Notes: generated from the sequence alone by a model not told the origin. A stretch of 64,000 bases of DNA from an uncultured beta proteobacterium (GCA_903945325.1 CAJAVE010000131.1:1-64000); one strand, 5' to 3'. Shown: positions 39,967-51,432, numbered from the stretch's first letter. Made by a program: numbers and translations.

Positions 39967-41139
39967 TTATGCGCGGACCAGGCGTTGGAACAAACCGCCC
40001 GGCAGTCGAGAGAGTTGGTCATGAATTTCAAGTTCCATCAACCTTGCCTGCAAAGTCGCAGTATCCAGGCCGGTACGCGCCTGTAAGGCATCGAGCCCGA
40101 GGGGACCAAACCCCAGCGCGTCAAGCAATGCATCGCCGCTGTCCGGTTGGTCACCGGTTTCCGCATCACCGGAGTCGGCTGCCTCAGAGGAGGTGCTCAT
40201 ATCCGCTCCCAATTCTTCAAGAATGTCCTCTGCACTTTCTACGAGTTTTGCGCCTTGCTTGATCAATGCATGGCAGCCGCGCGCTTGCGTGGAGTGGATA
40301 GAGCCGGGTATGGCGAATACATCCTTGCCCTGTTCGGACGCCGAGCGTGCGGTAATCAGGGAACCCGACTTCAGAGCTGCCTCGACCACCAGAGTGCCCC
40401 GGGATAACCCTGCAATGATTCGGTTGCGTTTGGGGAAATTGGCAGAAATTGGGGGTGTACCCAGCGGGTACTCACTTAGCAAAACGCCACGCTGGACAAT
40501 GCGGTGGGCCAGATCCCGGTGCTGGCTCGGGTACACGCGGTCCAAGCCGGTACCAACGACTGCTATGGTCGCCAACTGGCCATCCAGTGAACCGTCCAGT
40601 GCACCCTCATGGGCAGCCCCGTCAACCCCTAACGCCATACCCGACACGATGGTCAGCCCGGCCTGGGCCAGTGCTTGAGAGAACTGTCGCGCATTGACGA
40701 TCCCTTGCGGAGTCGGATTGCGACTTCCCACCACGGAGATACACCGCGATATGGTGGCTCTCAACCCCTCGTTGCTCCAGATTTCAGCCGCGCCTTTGCC
40801 ATATAAGAGCAATGGCGGATCATCCATATTCAACAGTGACTGCGGATACGCCCGGTCGCCCAGTGTCAATACACGGTGTTGCTCGGGATTCTTCTGAAGC
40901 CATTGCCAAGTGGTTTCCAGCAAGGATGGCAGCAGCGCGGGTTCTTGGTGAAGTGCCGCTCTGAGACGCGAACTGACGACTTGTTCCAGCGAAAGTGACG
41001 ACGCTGCAAAGATCTGCTGTGGCAAACCAAAGGCAGTCAACAGTTGCCGCGCCGTGGAGTTGCCAACGCCGGGAGTCAGCTCCAGACGCAACCAGGCGGA
41101 AAGCTCCTCGCGGTCTATGGACCAGTCCGATGTCGCCAC
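39967..41139 (-). CDS. dprA: DNA-processing protein DprA
   Basis: VVGSRNPTPQGIVNARQFSQALAQAGLTIVSGMALGVDGAAHEGAL...KRNRIIAGLSRGTLVVEA. Confidence 0.95.
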   Translation of the reverse strand: MATSDWSIDREELSAWLRLELTPGVGNSTARQLLTAFGLPQQIFAASSLSLEQVVSSRLRAALHQEPALLPSLLETTWQWLQKNPEQHRVLTLGDRAYPQSLLNMDDPPLLLYGKGAAEIWSNEGLRATISRCISVVGSRNPTPQGIVNARQFSQALAQAGLTIVSGMALGVDGAAHEGALDGSLDGQLATIAVVGTGLDRVYPSQHRDLAHRIVQRGVLLSEYPLGTPPISANFPKRNRIIAGLSRGTLVVEAALKSGSLITARSASEQGKDVFAIPGSIHSTQARGCHALIKQGAKLVESAEDILEELGADMSTSSEAADSGDAETGDQPDSGDALLDALGFGPLGLDALQARTGLDTATLQARLMELEIHDQLSRLPGGLFQRLVRA

Positions 41140-41173
41140 AAAGCCTGTCCGTAGTAGACCAATGCTGGTAACA

Positions 41174-42391
41174 CTAGTGACGCGGGTTGATCAGGCGATC
41201 ACCCACGCGCACGCCGTCGGTTATCTCAAGAATCAAGGCGTAGGAGACGCGTTCAAAGGTTCGAAACACCATGAGAAGACCATTGCGCTCGTCAGGCAAC
41301 TTCATCAAGGGGCGATTGTCATCTGAGCGGTCAACCATGCTGGCACCATCTTTCAAAATGGCCAATACGACGCCCGGCTCCATACCGTCCGCGCTGCCTC
41401 GGCTGATGGCGACAACCTGGTTTTGTGCGGCATTGACCACAGCGCTACCGTAGACAGAGACAATGCGCCCGTCTACTTTTCCAACAGGTGCCCGGGGGGT
41501 GTAGGTTTGAATCTGACGGGGTGGCTCGGGCAACAGGCGATCGCCCACGCGCATTTCTTCCTTGGCGCCTGTAATGTCAATGGTGGCTGGGACCACGGCG
41601 TTGTTCTTGCTGCCATCGCGGCTTTGTACCTCGGTCGCTCCTTCTCCGCGCACCAATATTGCCTTGCCCACGTATTGCGCTTCGAAGCCCAGTACTTCGC
41701 CGGTTATTGGGTGCTTCAAAGGTGTGGCATTGCGAAAGACACGAAACTGCTTTTCGCGTGGCTGGTCGTCCGCCATGGGGGTACCCTCAGGCCCGCGGGC
41801 ATACGCACGGTCACCCTTGGCTATCAATACCCTGCTTTCAAGGGCCGACACGATGCGGGGTGCTGCGCGCAATTCAGCCTCATCCACGACGATCGGTTCT
41901 GCCAGGAAAGCTTCGATGGCGCTGGAGCGAAGGGTCGGCAATGCTGAATCGGACAGCGCTTCGTATCGTGTGCGTGGAGATACTTTGACGGTTGGCGGGT
42001 CGCTTTGCTCGCCCAACAGGCGCAGGCTGGCCAGGCCATTTTTACGCTCAAGCACCAAGATCTGACCGGGATAAATGCGGTGCGGGTTCTTGATATCGTT
42101 CAGGTTCATGCCCCACAACTCGGGCCAGCGCCAAGCGCGTTTGAGAAATATCCCCGATATATCCCACAGCGTGTCACCCGATTTGATCGTATACCGGTCC
42201 GGCGCGTCGTTGGCCAGCTCACTCAGGGGCACGCCTTTTTGCGCCACTTCGTTCGCGGTTTGCTTCTGGGCTGCCGAAATGGGAAAATTTTGCGCCCAGG
42301 CCGGAGCTGTCACGAAAGCACTCGCCAAGGCGGTCAGCGCAGCCAGCTTGGCCATTGCCACGGTGGATTTGGCCATCAGGTGTATCGTCAT
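41174..42391 (-). CDS. LysM peptidoglycan-binding domain protein
   Basis: Signal peptide; YTIKSGDTLWDISGIFLKRAWRWPELWGMNLNDIKNPHRIYPGQIL LysM motif. Confidence 0.92.
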   Translation of the reverse strand: MTIHLMAKSTVAMAKLAALTALASAFVTAPAWAQNFPISAAQKQTANEVAQKGVPLSELANDAPDRYTIKSGDTLWDISGIFLKRAWRWPELWGMNLNDIKNPHRIYPGQILVLERKNGLASLRLLGEQSDPPTVKVSPRTRYEALSDSALPTLRSSAIEAFLAEPIVVDEAELRAAPRIVSALESRVLIAKGDRAYARGPEGTPMADDQPREKQFRVFRNATPLKHPITGEVLGFEAQYVGKAILVRGEGATEVQSRDGSKNNAVVPATIDITGAKEEMRVGDRLLPEPPRQIQTYTPRAPVGKVDGRIVSVYGSAVVNAAQNQVVAISRGSADGMEPGVVLAILKDGASMVDRSDDNRPLMKLPDERNGLLMVFRTFERVSYALILEITDGVRVGDRLINPRH

Positions 42392-42563
42392 ATCGTGTTG
42401 CAGTTCCAGAAAGTAACTTGATAAGTTACGCACGATTTTGCGCTCAAGCCCTTGATTCGGCAACGTTTTTAGCCGTCTGCCTGTGCGCCACCGTCTAAAA
42501 GTGGCGAAAATAGCCACATTTTCGAAATCCGCCGGGTCGAGATCGGCCCGTATCTGGTTCACT

Positions 42564-43073
42564 ATGGCCCTACTTCCTATCCTTTGCTACCCCGATCCCA
42601 AGCTCCACCGCGTTGCCAAGCCGGTGGCTGTCGTGGACTCCCGCATACAAACCCTGGTCGCCAATATGCTGGAAACGATGTATGCCGCCAAGGGCATCGG
42701 TCTGGCGGCTACCCAGATTGACGCGCATGAGCGGGTGATCGTGATTGACGTGTCCGAGGAACACAACGATCCCTTGGTGTTGATCAACCCCGAGTTGGTG
42801 TGGACCAGTGCTGAGACCCATCTCAATGAAGAAGGGTGTCTGTCTGTGCCGGGCATTTACGACGGTGTCCAGCGGTTCGATGCCGTTCATGTGCGGGCAC
42901 TGGATTTGCAGGGACAGGCCCGCGTCATTGAAGCTGACGAGCTGTTGGCAGTGTGTGTTCAGCACGAGATGGATCACCTGATGGGCAAGGTGTTTGTGGA
43001 ATACCTTTCACCCCTCAAACGCAACCGCATCAAGAAGAAAATGCTCAAAGCGCAGCGGGAGGACGCCCAGTGA
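42564..43073 (+). CDS. def: Peptide deformylase
   Basis: [45 protein letters not shown]. Confidence 0.97.
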   Translation: MALLPILCYPDPKLHRVAKPVAVVDSRIQTLVANMLETMYAAKGIGLAATQIDAHERVIVIDVSEEHNDPLVLINPELVWTSAETHLNEEGCLSVPGIYDGVQRFDAVHVRALDLQGQARVIEADELLAVCVQHEMDHLMGKVFVEYLSPLKRNRIKKKMLKAQREDAQ

Positions 43074-43098
43074 GCGCACCCCTGGCGGGAGCGCAGTT

Positions 43099-44094
43099 GT
43101 GAAAGTCATTTTTGCTGGAACCCCTGAATTTGCGCGTGTGGCGCTGGAGCGCCTGCACGCAAGCGGCCACACCATTGCGCTGGTGCTGACTCAGCCCGAC
43201 CGCCCGGCTGGCCGAGGCCTGAAGTTGCAGTCCTCCAGCGTCAAGCAGTTTGCGCTGGAGCACGGTATCCCAGTGGCCCAACCGCGCAGCCTCAAACTCG
43301 ATGGCAAATTTCCGGAAGATGCTGCCAGCGCACGACAGGCTATCGCTGATGCGCAGGCCGATGTCATGGTCGTTGCAGCCTATGGATTGATCCTGCCGCA
43401 ATGGGTGCTGGACGCTATGGCACCCCCGAGGGCCAAATTCGGCTGTTTGAATATCCACGGCTCACTGCTGCCACGCTGGCGCGGCGCGGCACCGATCCAC
43501 CGGGCCATCGAACTGGGCGACCCCGAGACGGGCGTCACCATCATGCAAATGGATGCGGGGCTGGACACCGGTGACATGCTGTTGATGCACACGATGGCGA
43601 TTGAGCCGACGGACACGACCGCAACGCTGCATGACCGCATGGCCGACCTAGGCGGAAAACTGATCGTGCTGGCGCTGGACCAGGCGGCTGGAGGGCACCT
43701 GAAGCCCATACGTCAGCCAGTCGAAGGTGTCACCTACGCCCACAAGATCGAGAAGCATGAAGCGGCGATTGACTGGATGTTGGATGCGCAAACCATCGTG
43801 CGCCGGGTGCGGGCCTTCAACCCCTTTCCGGTCGCGACTGTGGTACATCAAGGCGAAGTGATCAAGGTATGGTCGGCGCAAGCCGCGCAGGTTCGCCCAG
43901 CTGATTTGACAACTGACCTCGCTCCAAGCCCTTTGCCAGGAACTATTTTGGCAGTAGCCCCTGAGGGTATTGTGGTGACAGCTATGAATTCAATAGCAAT
44001 ATTGACCGAGCTACAGCGACCCGGGGGCAAGCGGCTGGCGGTTGCGGACTTTTTGCGCGGCTTTCCCCTGCAAGTCGGTCAGGTCCTTGCGTGA
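43099..44094 (+). CDS. fmt: Methionyl-tRNA formyltransferase (GTG start)
   Basis: [19 protein letters not shown]...[22 protein letters not shown]-like GGGAG upstream. Confidence 0.96.
   Translation: MKVIFAGTPEFARVALERLHASGHTIALVLTQPDRPAGRGLKLQSSSVKQFALEHGIPVAQPRSLKLDGKFPEDAASARQAIADAQADVMVVAAYGLILPQWVLDAMAPPRAKFGCLNIHGSLLPRWRGAAPIHRAIELGDPETGVTIMQMDAGLDTGDMLLMHTMAIEPTDTTATLHDRMADLGGKLIVLALDQAAGGHLKPIRQPVEGVTYAHKIEKHEAAIDWMLDAQTIVRRVRAFNPFPVATVVHQGEVIKVWSAQAAQVRPADLTTDLAPSPLPGTILAVAPEGIVVTAMNSIAILTELQRPGGKRLAVADFLRGFPLQVGQVLA
43951..43997 (-). repeat. Repeat A-like copy inside fmt (antisense)
   Basis: gcagtagcccctgagggtattgtggtgacagctatgaattcaatagc; GCTATTGAATTCATAGCTG on the reverse strand, same spacing as other copies. 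Confidence 0.65.
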
Positions 44095-44840
44095 TGGTGC
44101 GCTGGCTGGCTTGGTGGCGCCACCCGGAGTTTCAGCTCGGCTTGCGTGAAATGGCCGCAGTGTCCCCCGGCCTGGCCGCATGGGGTCTGATGACGGGTGT
44201 GGCCATGGTCAAGTCAGGCATGAGCCCACTGGAAGCGGTGGCCATGAGCTTGCTGGTGTTTGCGGGTAGTTCGCAACTGGCTGCCATTCCCCTGATTGCA
44301 GCAGGTGCGCCGGTCTGGGTGATCTGGGCCACGGCTTTTTGCGTGAACCTTCGGTTTGTGGTGTTCAGCGCGCACATGAGGCCATTTTTCATGCACCTGC
44401 CCTTGCGCTGGCGCTTGTTCAACGGCTACCTGACTGCGGACCTCAGCTACGTAATGTTCACCAAACGTTTCCCACACCCCGCTACCGATGCGATAGGGCA
44501 GCGCAATCAGCTGGCTTATCTGGGTGGAGGCAGCTTGTTCAATTGGAGCAGTTGGCAGGCTGCCAGTTTGCTGGGAATTGCGCTGGCCCATTCCATACCG
44601 ACTGAATGGGGTTTGGGGTTCGCCGGGATTCTGGCGCTGTTGGGCGTGGGATGCTCTCTGGCCAGCACGACCTTGCGCCGGGTATCGGCCGGAGTTGCCG
44701 CCATGGCAGCGGTCGCTGCTTTTGCGCTGCCCTTCAAACTCAATATCGTCGTGGCCATTGCGGCGGCTGTCGCTTTGTGTTTGATGCTGGAGCACTTGCC
44801 GCCCACACGTCAGGCCCCGCCTGGCAAAGGTCCGGCATGA
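44091..44840 (+). CDS. azlC: AzlC family branched-chain amino acid permease
   Basis: [57 protein letters not shown]. Confidence 0.93.
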   Translation: MMVRWLAWWRHPEFQLGLREMAAVSPGLAAWGLMTGVAMVKSGMSPLEAVAMSLLVFAGSSQLAAIPLIAAGAPVWVIWATAFCVNLRFVVFSAHMRPFFMHLPLRWRLFNGYLTADLSYVMFTKRFPHPATDAIGQRNQLAYLGGGSLFNWSSWQAASLLGIALAHSIPTEWGLGFAGILALLGVGCSLASTTLRRVSAGVAAMAAVAAFALPFKLNIVVAIAAAVALCLMLEHLPPTRQAPPGKGPA

Positions 44841-45199
44841 ATCCTATGGCCATGAACCTGACTGATGGGTGGACTCTGGGTGTGATCCTGGGGCTGGCGC
44901 TGGTTACCCTGGTCACACGCTGTTTCTTTTTTCTCAGCAGCCAGCCCTGGCAGTTGCCGCACTGGGCACAGCGCGGCTTGCAGTACGCTCCTATCGCCGC
45001 GCTGTCGGCCGTTGTCTTGCCCGAAGTCGTGATGACGCAAGGGCAGTTGATTACCACCTGGCTGGATGCACGCGTGTTTGCCACGATTGCCGGAGCGGCT
45101 TATTTCTTCGCCCGCAAGGGGCAGGGTCAGGCGGTGCTGGGCACCATTGTCACTGGCATGGTCGTTTACCTGCCGCTGCACATCGGCTTGGGCTGGTAA
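44837..45199 (+). CDS. azlD: AzlD domain-containing protein
   Basis: LALVTLVTRCFFFLSSQPWQLPHWAQRGLQYAPIAALSAVVLPEV; ATGA overlap with azlC. Confidence 0.9.
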   Translation: MNPMAMNLTDGWTLGVILGLALVTLVTRCFFFLSSQPWQLPHWAQRGLQYAPIAALSAVVLPEVVMTQGQLITTWLDARVFATIAGAAYFFARKGQGQAVLGTIVTGMVVYLPLHIGLGW

Positions 45200-45211
45200 A
45201 GGTGTAACTCG

Positions 45212-45225
45212 AGCGGCCCGGCGGC
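45212..45225 (+). repeat. Possible repeat B remnant (right end only)
   Basis: agcggcccggcggc downstream of azlD; short match to the repeat B right end. Confidence 0.4.
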
Positions 45226-45312
45226 GAGTCGTGGCCTTCTACAATCCGGGCAGTCAGGCTATGCGCACGATGCGCGGCCCACACCTGTTCCAAACTACCC
45301 GGAGGTCTCACC

Positions 45313-46506
45313 GTGAACTTCATCCGTTTCTCTGATCTGTGCGCCAGCGGCAAAGTCAATGGCAAGCGCGTCTTCATCCGTGCCGACCTGAACGTGCCGC
45401 AAGACGACGCGGGCAACATCACCGAAGACACCCGCATTCGGGCCAGCGTGCCGTGCATCCAGATGGCGCTGGACGCTGGCGCTGCGGTGATGGTGACCTC
45501 GCACCTGGGTCGTCCCACCGAGGGCGACTTCAAGCCTGACGACTCCCTGGCACCCGTGGCCGCGCGCATGGGTGACTTGATGGGGCGCAATATTCCGGTA
45601 GTGGCCAACTGGGTTGACGGCGTACAGGTGCAGGCGGGTGAGCTGGTCATGCTGGAGAATTGCCGTGTCAACAAGGGCGAGAAAAAGAACAACGAAGAAC
45701 TCAGCAAGAAGATGGCGGCCCTGTGCGACATCTTTGTGCACGACGCCTTTGGTACCGCACACCGTGCCGAGGCGTCGACCTATGGCATCGCCCAATTCGC
45801 GCCCATAGCGTGCGCCGGCCCGCTGCTGGCGGCTGAAATGGATGCCATCTCCAAAGCCTTGCTGGCACCCAAGCGTCCGCTGGTGGCCATCGTTGCGGGT
45901 TCCAAAGTGTCAACCAAGCTCACTATTTTGAAGAGCCTGGCCGCCAATGTGGATCAGCTCATTGTGGGGGGTGGCATTGCCAACACCTTCATGCTCGCCG
46001 CCGGTCTGAAGATCGGCAAGAGCCTGGCAGAGCCCGATCTGCTGGCCGAGGCGGTGGCCGTGATTGAAGCCATGAAAGCCCGTGGCGCGGCCGTACCCAT
46101 CCCCACTGATGTGGTCACCGCCAAGACATTTGCAGCCGACGCACCGGCCACAATCAAGGCCGCGACCGACGTACAGGACGATGATTTGATTCTGGACATC
46201 GGCCCACAAACCGCCCAGGTCCTGGCGGATCAACTGATGAAGGCGGGAACCATTGTCTGGAACGGCCCGGTTGGCGTGTTCGAGTTTGCCGCCTTCGAGA
46301 ATGGCACCAAAGTGATCGCACAGGCTATTGCCGCATCCAGCGCGTTTTCCATCGCGGGTGGTGGCGACACGCTGGCCGCCATTGCCAAGTACGGGATCGA
46401 GGCGCAGGTGGGTTACATCAGTACCGGTGGCGGCGCTTTTCTGGAAGTGCTTGAAGGCAAGACGCTGCCGGCTTTTGAGGTGTTATCCCGCCGATTCGCT
46501 GCATAA
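45313..46506 (+). CDS. pgk: Phosphoglycerate kinase (GTG start)
   Basis: [67 protein letters not shown]. Confidence 0.97.
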   Translation: MNFIRFSDLCASGKVNGKRVFIRADLNVPQDDAGNITEDTRIRASVPCIQMALDAGAAVMVTSHLGRPTEGDFKPDDSLAPVAARMGDLMGRNIPVVANWVDGVQVQAGELVMLENCRVNKGEKKNNEELSKKMAALCDIFVHDAFGTAHRAEASTYGIAQFAPIACAGPLLAAEMDAISKALLAPKRPLVAIVAGSKVSTKLTILKSLAANVDQLIVGGGIANTFMLAAGLKIGKSLAEPDLLAEAVAVIEAMKARGAAVPIPTDVVTAKTFAADAPATIKAATDVQDDDLILDIGPQTAQVLADQLMKAGTIVWNGPVGVFEFAAFENGTKVIAQAIAASSAFSIAGGGDTLAAIAKYGIEAQVGYISTGGGAFLEVLEGKTLPAFEVLSRRFAA

Positions 46507-46533
46507 ATATTCATTGTCGGTCAACGCCAACGG

Positions 46534-47499
46534 TCATGCGGCTCGCGCAGCACCCAACTGCGCCCCGCACACACGCCCCCGCCCGCTTTGTTTGGCATCG
46601 TAAAGTTGGGTATCAGCCAATCCAATCAAGGCTGCTGCGTCTTCATTGGAATCAATGTTTCGTGTGGCCACTCCAACACTGACCGTGATAACACCGGTAA
46701 CGCTGGAATGCGCATGGGGAATTGACAGCGCGCGAACCTTGCGCTCCAACTCGTTGGCCAAGGACATCGCGTCATTGAATGACGTTTCGGGCAGGATGCA
46801 GGCGAATTCCTCACCACCGTAGCGTGCCACCAAATCGCCCGGCCGTTTCAGGCAAGTTTTGAGCGTGACTGCGATCTGATGCAGACAGTCGTCGCCCGCC
46901 TGATGACCGTAGTGATCATTGAAAAGTTTGAAGTGGTCTACGTCAATCATGATGGCAGACAGCGGAGAACTGCTGCGCGTTGAGCGTGCCCATTCCACGC
47001 CCAGTTGCTGGTCGAAATAACGGCGATTGAATACGCCGGAAAGGCCGTCGAGAAAGACCAGCTTACGCAGCAAATCTGACTGAAATTTCAAGGTCAGGTG
47101 GGTTTTAACCCGTGCGCGCACCACCGCCGGATTGACCGGCTTGGCAATAAAATCGACCGCACCCAGGCTAAGGCCATGGGTTTCCTGGACAGGATCGGTG
47201 TGAGCGGTGACAAAAATGACGGGGATATTGCAGGTCGCGTCATTCATCTTGAGGTGGGTGCAGACTTCGAATCCGTCCATTCCGGGCATGACGATGTCAA
47301 GGAGTACCAAATCGGGCGGATTGTTTTGGCAAATGGCCAGGGCCTGTGTGCCACAGGTGGCCATGAAAACCTGGTAGTCGCCGCCAAAAATCTGGTGCAT
47401 CACCTGGATGTTGATGTGCTGGTCATCCACCACCAGCAACTTGGGTTTGCCATGGGAGCCGTCCAGCAGCACGTCCATTGGTGTATCAAGTGTGGTCAT
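46534..47499 (-). CDS. Response regulator receiver-GGDEF diguanylate cyclase
   Basis: LLVVDDQHINIQVMHQI...LVLLDIVMPGMDGFEV and YGGEEFACILPET. Confidence 0.93.
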   Translation of the reverse strand: MTTLDTPMDVLLDGSHGKPKLLVVDDQHINIQVMHQIFGGDYQVFMATCGTQALAICQNNPPDLVLLDIVMPGMDGFEVCTHLKMNDATCNIPVIFVTAHTDPVQETHGLSLGAVDFIAKPVNPAVVRARVKTHLTLKFQSDLLRKLVFLDGLSGVFNRRYFDQQLGVEWARSTRSSSPLSAIMIDVDHFKLFNDHYGHQAGDDCLHQIAVTLKTCLKRPGDLVARYGGEEFACILPETSFNDAMSLANELERKVRALSIPHAHSSVTGVITVSVGVATRNIDSNEDAAALIGLADTQLYDAKQSGRGRVCGAQLGAARAA

Positions 47500-47708
47500 G
47501 GGTTGGGCTTAGCTCAGTTTTCAAATCAAGTTGTCCAATTGAACCACACCTTGCGCATGGGTAAAACAAGGTTTTACCCGGGATGGACCGTTGCACTGGG
47601 CGCTGTGGCGCGTGTCAAGCAGGTGATTCCCGCAAGTTGACGTTGTGCTGTAACGGCTGTTTGGGGTATCCGTGTGAAAATGGCCGCATCAATAGAGGAG
47701 ACTGTTTC

Positions 47709-49142
47709 ATGCCACGTCGCGCTACCAAGATTGTTGCCACCCTGGGCCCCGCATCCAGCGATCCCGCATTGCTGGAACAAATGATTCGTGCCGGTGTCAA
47801 CGTGGTGCGACTGAATTTCAGCCACGGCAAGGCGCAGGACCATATCGACCGCGCCAGACTGGTGCGCGAGGCCGCCCAGCGCGCAGGTCGCGAAGTGGCC
47901 ATCATGGCCGACCTGCAAGGCCCCAAAATCCGTGTCGGAAAGTTTGCTGAGGGCAAAGTCTTTCTGGAGCCGGGGCAAAAGTTCATCTTGGACGCCGCCC
48001 GCGCCGAACTGGGTGATATTGACGCCGTGGGGCTGGACTACAAGGCTTTGCCGCGCGAAGTAAAGGCCGGTGACGTACTGCTGCTCAACGACGGCCTGAT
48101 CGTGATCACCGTGGACGCAGTCAAAGGCGAGGCGGTGCACACAACGGTCAAGCTCGGAGGGGAACTCTCCAACAACAAGGGCATCAACAAACAGGGTGGT
48201 GGCCTGACGGCGCCCGCTCTGACCGGCAAAGACATGGAGGACATCCGCACGGCCATGAGCTTTCAAGCGGACTATGTGGCGGTAAGCTTTCCCAAGAACG
48301 CGACTGACATGGAAATGGCGCGCCAGTTATGCAACGTGGCAGCGGCTGAGTACAACCACAAGCCCGGGTTGATCGCCAAAATCGAGCGGGCAGAAGCCAT
48401 TCCCAAATTACTCGAAATTTTGTTGGCCAGCGACGGCATCATGGTGGCGCGTGGCGACTTGGCCGTCGAGGTAGGCAACGCCATTGTGCCGGGTCTGCAG
48501 AAACGCATGATCAAACTGGCCCGCGAGCATGACCGCGTAGTCATCACCGCCACGCAGATGATGGAATCCATGATCACCAACCCGGTACCCACGCGTGCCG
48601 AGGTCAGCGACGTGGCCAACGCCGTGCTGGACGGCACCGACGCGGTCATGTTGTCGGCCGAGACCGCCGCTGGCAAGTACCCGCTGGAAACCATCGTCGA
48701 AATGGCCAAAATTTGCCACGCCGCCGAAGGCCATGAAGACTTTGAGTTGGAAGCGGACTTCACCGGCAAGACCTTCCAGCGCATTGACCAGACCATTGCA
48801 ATGGGTGCGCTGTTTACAGCCCACCACTTGGGCGCCAAAGCCATCGTGGCTATGACGGACAGTGGCTCCACGGCACTGTGGATGAGCCGCCACCTGATTC
48901 GCGTTCCGATCTATGCCCTCACCTCCAAAGTGACCACTCAGCGCAAGATGGCGTTGTATCGCAATGTACGACCCTTGTTCATTGACACCAGCGCTGACCG
49001 CGATACCGCGCTGCGAGAAGCCGAAAATCACCTCAAGGCACGTGGCATTGTGCAAAAAGGCGATGTGTACGCTATTACCTGCGGCGAACCCATGAATTCG
49101 GCAGGGGGTACCAATATGCTCAAAATTTGCCAGGTCGAGTAG
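47709..49142 (+). CDS. pyk: Pyruvate kinase
   Basis: MPRRATKIVATLGPASSDP...VVRLNFSHG...IMVARGDLAVEVG...MLSAETAAGKYP. Confidence 0.97.
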   Translation: MPRRATKIVATLGPASSDPALLEQMIRAGVNVVRLNFSHGKAQDHIDRARLVREAAQRAGREVAIMADLQGPKIRVGKFAEGKVFLEPGQKFILDAARAELGDIDAVGLDYKALPREVKAGDVLLLNDGLIVITVDAVKGEAVHTTVKLGGELSNNKGINKQGGGLTAPALTGKDMEDIRTAMSFQADYVAVSFPKNATDMEMARQLCNVAAAEYNHKPGLIAKIERAEAIPKLLEILLASDGIMVARGDLAVEVGNAIVPGLQKRMIKLAREHDRVVITATQMMESMITNPVPTRAEVSDVANAVLDGTDAVMLSAETAAGKYPLETIVEMAKICHAAEGHEDFELEADFTGKTFQRIDQTIAMGALFTAHHLGAKAIVAMTDSGSTALWMSRHLIRVPIYALTSKVTTQRKMALYRNVRPLFIDTSADRDTALREAENHLKARGIVQKGDVYAITCGEPMNSAGGTNMLKICQVE

Positions 49143-49319
49143 TGAGAATGCCACCTGTAGCCATCCTTGAAGGCCGGACCTTGATCCTTATCAACTTGTG
49201 CCCTACGGTTGCCCCAATCGATTCGACCTGCGGGGCTAAAATCGTTCCAGGGTACTAGTTACCACGTGGTTACCGCACTCGGTAGCCAAAACGGTTTTCA
49301 ACATCACAAGGAAAATCCC

Positions 49320-50384
49320 ATGGCACTCGTTTCAATGCGCGAACTGCTGGACCACGCCGCCGCCAATGGCTACGGCATCCCGGCCTTTAATGTCAACAAC
49401 CTGGAGCAGGTTCAGGCCGTCATGGAGGCTGCCAAAGAAGTGGGCGCTCCCGTCATCCTGCAAGCCAGCGCCGGTGCCCGCAAATACGCGGGTGAAGCCT
49501 TCATCAAGCACCTGATTCAAGCCGCCATTGAAGCCTATCCAAACATTCCCTTGGTTATGCACCAGGACCACGGCCAAAGCCCCGAAATCTGCCAGGGCGC
49601 CATCAACCTGGGCTTCAGTTCCGTCATGATGGACGGCAGTCTGGAAGGCGACGGCAAGACCATTGCCAGCTTTGAATACAACGTGGAAGTCACCCGCAAA
49701 GTGGTGCAAATGGCCCACGCTACGGGCGTTACGGTGGAGGGCGAACTAGGTTGCCTGGGATCGCTGGAAACCATGAAGGGTGACAAGGAAGACGGCCACG
49801 GCACCGACGCCACCATGACCCGCGAACAAATGCTGACCAACCCCGAACAGGCCGCAGACTTTGTCAAGCGTACGCAGCTCGACGCCTTGGCTATCGCCAT
49901 CGGCACCAGCCACGGGGCTTACAAATTCACCCGCAAGCCCACAGGCGACATTCTGGCCATTGACCGTGTCATCGAGATCAACAAGCGCCTGCCCAATACC
50001 CATCTGGTGATGCATGGTTCGAGCAGCGTACCCCAGGATTTGCTGGCCATCATCAACCAGTATGGCGGCAAGATGAAAGAGACTTACGGCGTGCCGGTGG
50101 AGGAGATTCAGAAGGCGATCAAGTTCGGCGTACGCAAGATCAACATCGATACCGACATCCGCCTGGCCATGACCGCCGCAGTGCGTAAGTTCATGTTTGA
50201 GAACCCCGAAAAATTCGACGCCCGCGACTGGCTCAAACCTGCTCGTGAAGCTGCCAAGAGCATCTGCAAGCAGCGCTATATAGAGTTTGGCTGCGAAGGT
50301 CAGGGTGCCAAAATCAAAGGCAACAGCCTGCAAGTGGTGGCGGGCCAATACGCACGCGGCGAACTGGCGCAGACCGTTCAGTAG
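49320..50384 (+). CDS. fba: Class II fructose-bisphosphate aldolase
   Basis: [38 protein letters not shown]...[15 protein letters not shown]. Confidence 0.97.
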   Translation: MALVSMRELLDHAAANGYGIPAFNVNNLEQVQAVMEAAKEVGAPVILQASAGARKYAGEAFIKHLIQAAIEAYPNIPLVMHQDHGQSPEICQGAINLGFSSVMMDGSLEGDGKTIASFEYNVEVTRKVVQMAHATGVTVEGELGCLGSLETMKGDKEDGHGTDATMTREQMLTNPEQAADFVKRTQLDALAIAIGTSHGAYKFTRKPTGDILAIDRVIEINKRLPNTHLVMHGSSSVPQDLLAIINQYGGKMKETYGVPVEEIQKAIKFGVRKINIDTDIRLAMTAAVRKFMFENPEKFDARDWLKPAREAAKSICKQRYIEFGCEGQGAKIKGNSLQVVAGQYARGELAQTVQ

Positions 50385-50401
50385 AGATAGAGCGCCCACA
50401 T

Positions 50402-50425
50402 TGCGCCTTGGGGCGGCCCGGCGGC
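50402..50425 (+). repeat. Partial repeat B copy downstream of fba
   Basis: tgcgccttggggcggcccggcggc matches the right third of repeat B. Confidence 0.7.
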
Positions 50426-50482
50426 GGAACTGCGCCGCGCTCATGCTCTCCGTTCCTTGCGATAATCCACAGGAATAGTTTC

Positions 50483-50513
50483 AGGCCCGTTGACTGTTCA
50501 GCGGGCCTTTTTC
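50483..50513 (+). terminator. Rho-independent terminator-like hairpin between fba and purC
   Basis: AGGCCCG (50483-50489)...CGGGCCT (50502-50508) followed by a T-run (ttttttc region). Confidence 0.75.
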
Positions 50514-50523
50514 AATTGAAATC

Positions 50524-51432
50524 ATGACTGTTACCGTACACACTTCCGCCCTGCACTCCCTGCCACTGCTTGCCCGCGGCAAAGTGCGCGACAACTACGC
50601 CGTGGGCGACGACCGCATCCTGATGGTGGCCAGCGACCGCCTTAGCGCGTTTGACGTCATCATGGGAGAGGCCATTCCGGGCAAGGGCAAGCTGCTCACG
50701 CAGATGGCGCTGTTCTGGTTTGACAAGCTCGGCCCCACAGGGCTGAATCTTTGCCCCATTCACCTCACGGGTGATGTCCCTGAAAGCGTGGTTCAGCTGG
50801 ACGAAGTGGCTCAGGTCGAAGGCCGCTCCATGCTGGTAAAGCGTCTCAAGCCACTGCCGGTGGAGGCCGTGGTGCGCGGCTATCTGGCAGGCAGCGGCTG
50901 GAAGGAATACCAGGAGAGCAGCGCGGTGTGTGGCGTGGCATTGCCAGCCGGTCTAAAAAATGCGTCGAAGTTGCCTGTGCCCATTTACACACCCGCAGCC
51001 AAGGCGGCAGTGGGAGACCACGACGAAAACATCACGTTCGAGAAAACGGTGGAGATGATTGGTTTGGACCTGGCAACCCGTATCCGCGACACCAGCATCG
51101 CCATCTACAAAGCCGCCGCAGAATTCGCTCTGACCAAGGGCATCATCATTGCCGATACCAAGTTTGAATTCGGACTGGATGCCGATGGCACACTGACCCT
51201 GATGGACGAAGTGCTAACCCCCGATTCCTCACGCTACTGGCCCGTGGAGAGTTACCAGGAAGGCACCAACCCACCCAGCTATGACAAGCAGTTTGTGCGC
51301 GACTGGCTGGAGCAGGCACTGGTGGATGGCAAGCCCTGGAGCAAGACACCACCCGCACCGCGTGTGCCCGATGCGGTTATTGCCAAGACAGCAGCCAAAT
51401 ACCAGGAAGCATTGGATCGACTAACGGCTTGA
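50524..51432 (+). CDS. purC: Phosphoribosylaminoimidazolesuccinocarboxamide synthase
   Basis: [52 protein letters not shown]. Confidence 0.97.
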   Translation: MTVTVHTSALHSLPLLARGKVRDNYAVGDDRILMVASDRLSAFDVIMGEAIPGKGKLLTQMALFWFDKLGPTGLNLCPIHLTGDVPESVVQLDEVAQVEGRSMLVKRLKPLPVEAVVRGYLAGSGWKEYQESSAVCGVALPAGLKNASKLPVPIYTPAAKAAVGDHDENITFEKTVEMIGLDLATRIRDTSIAIYKAAAEFALTKGIIIADTKFEFGLDADGTLTLMDEVLTPDSSRYWPVESYQEGTNPPSYDKQFVRDWLEQALVDGKPWSKTPPAPRVPDAVIAKTAAKYQEALDRLTA

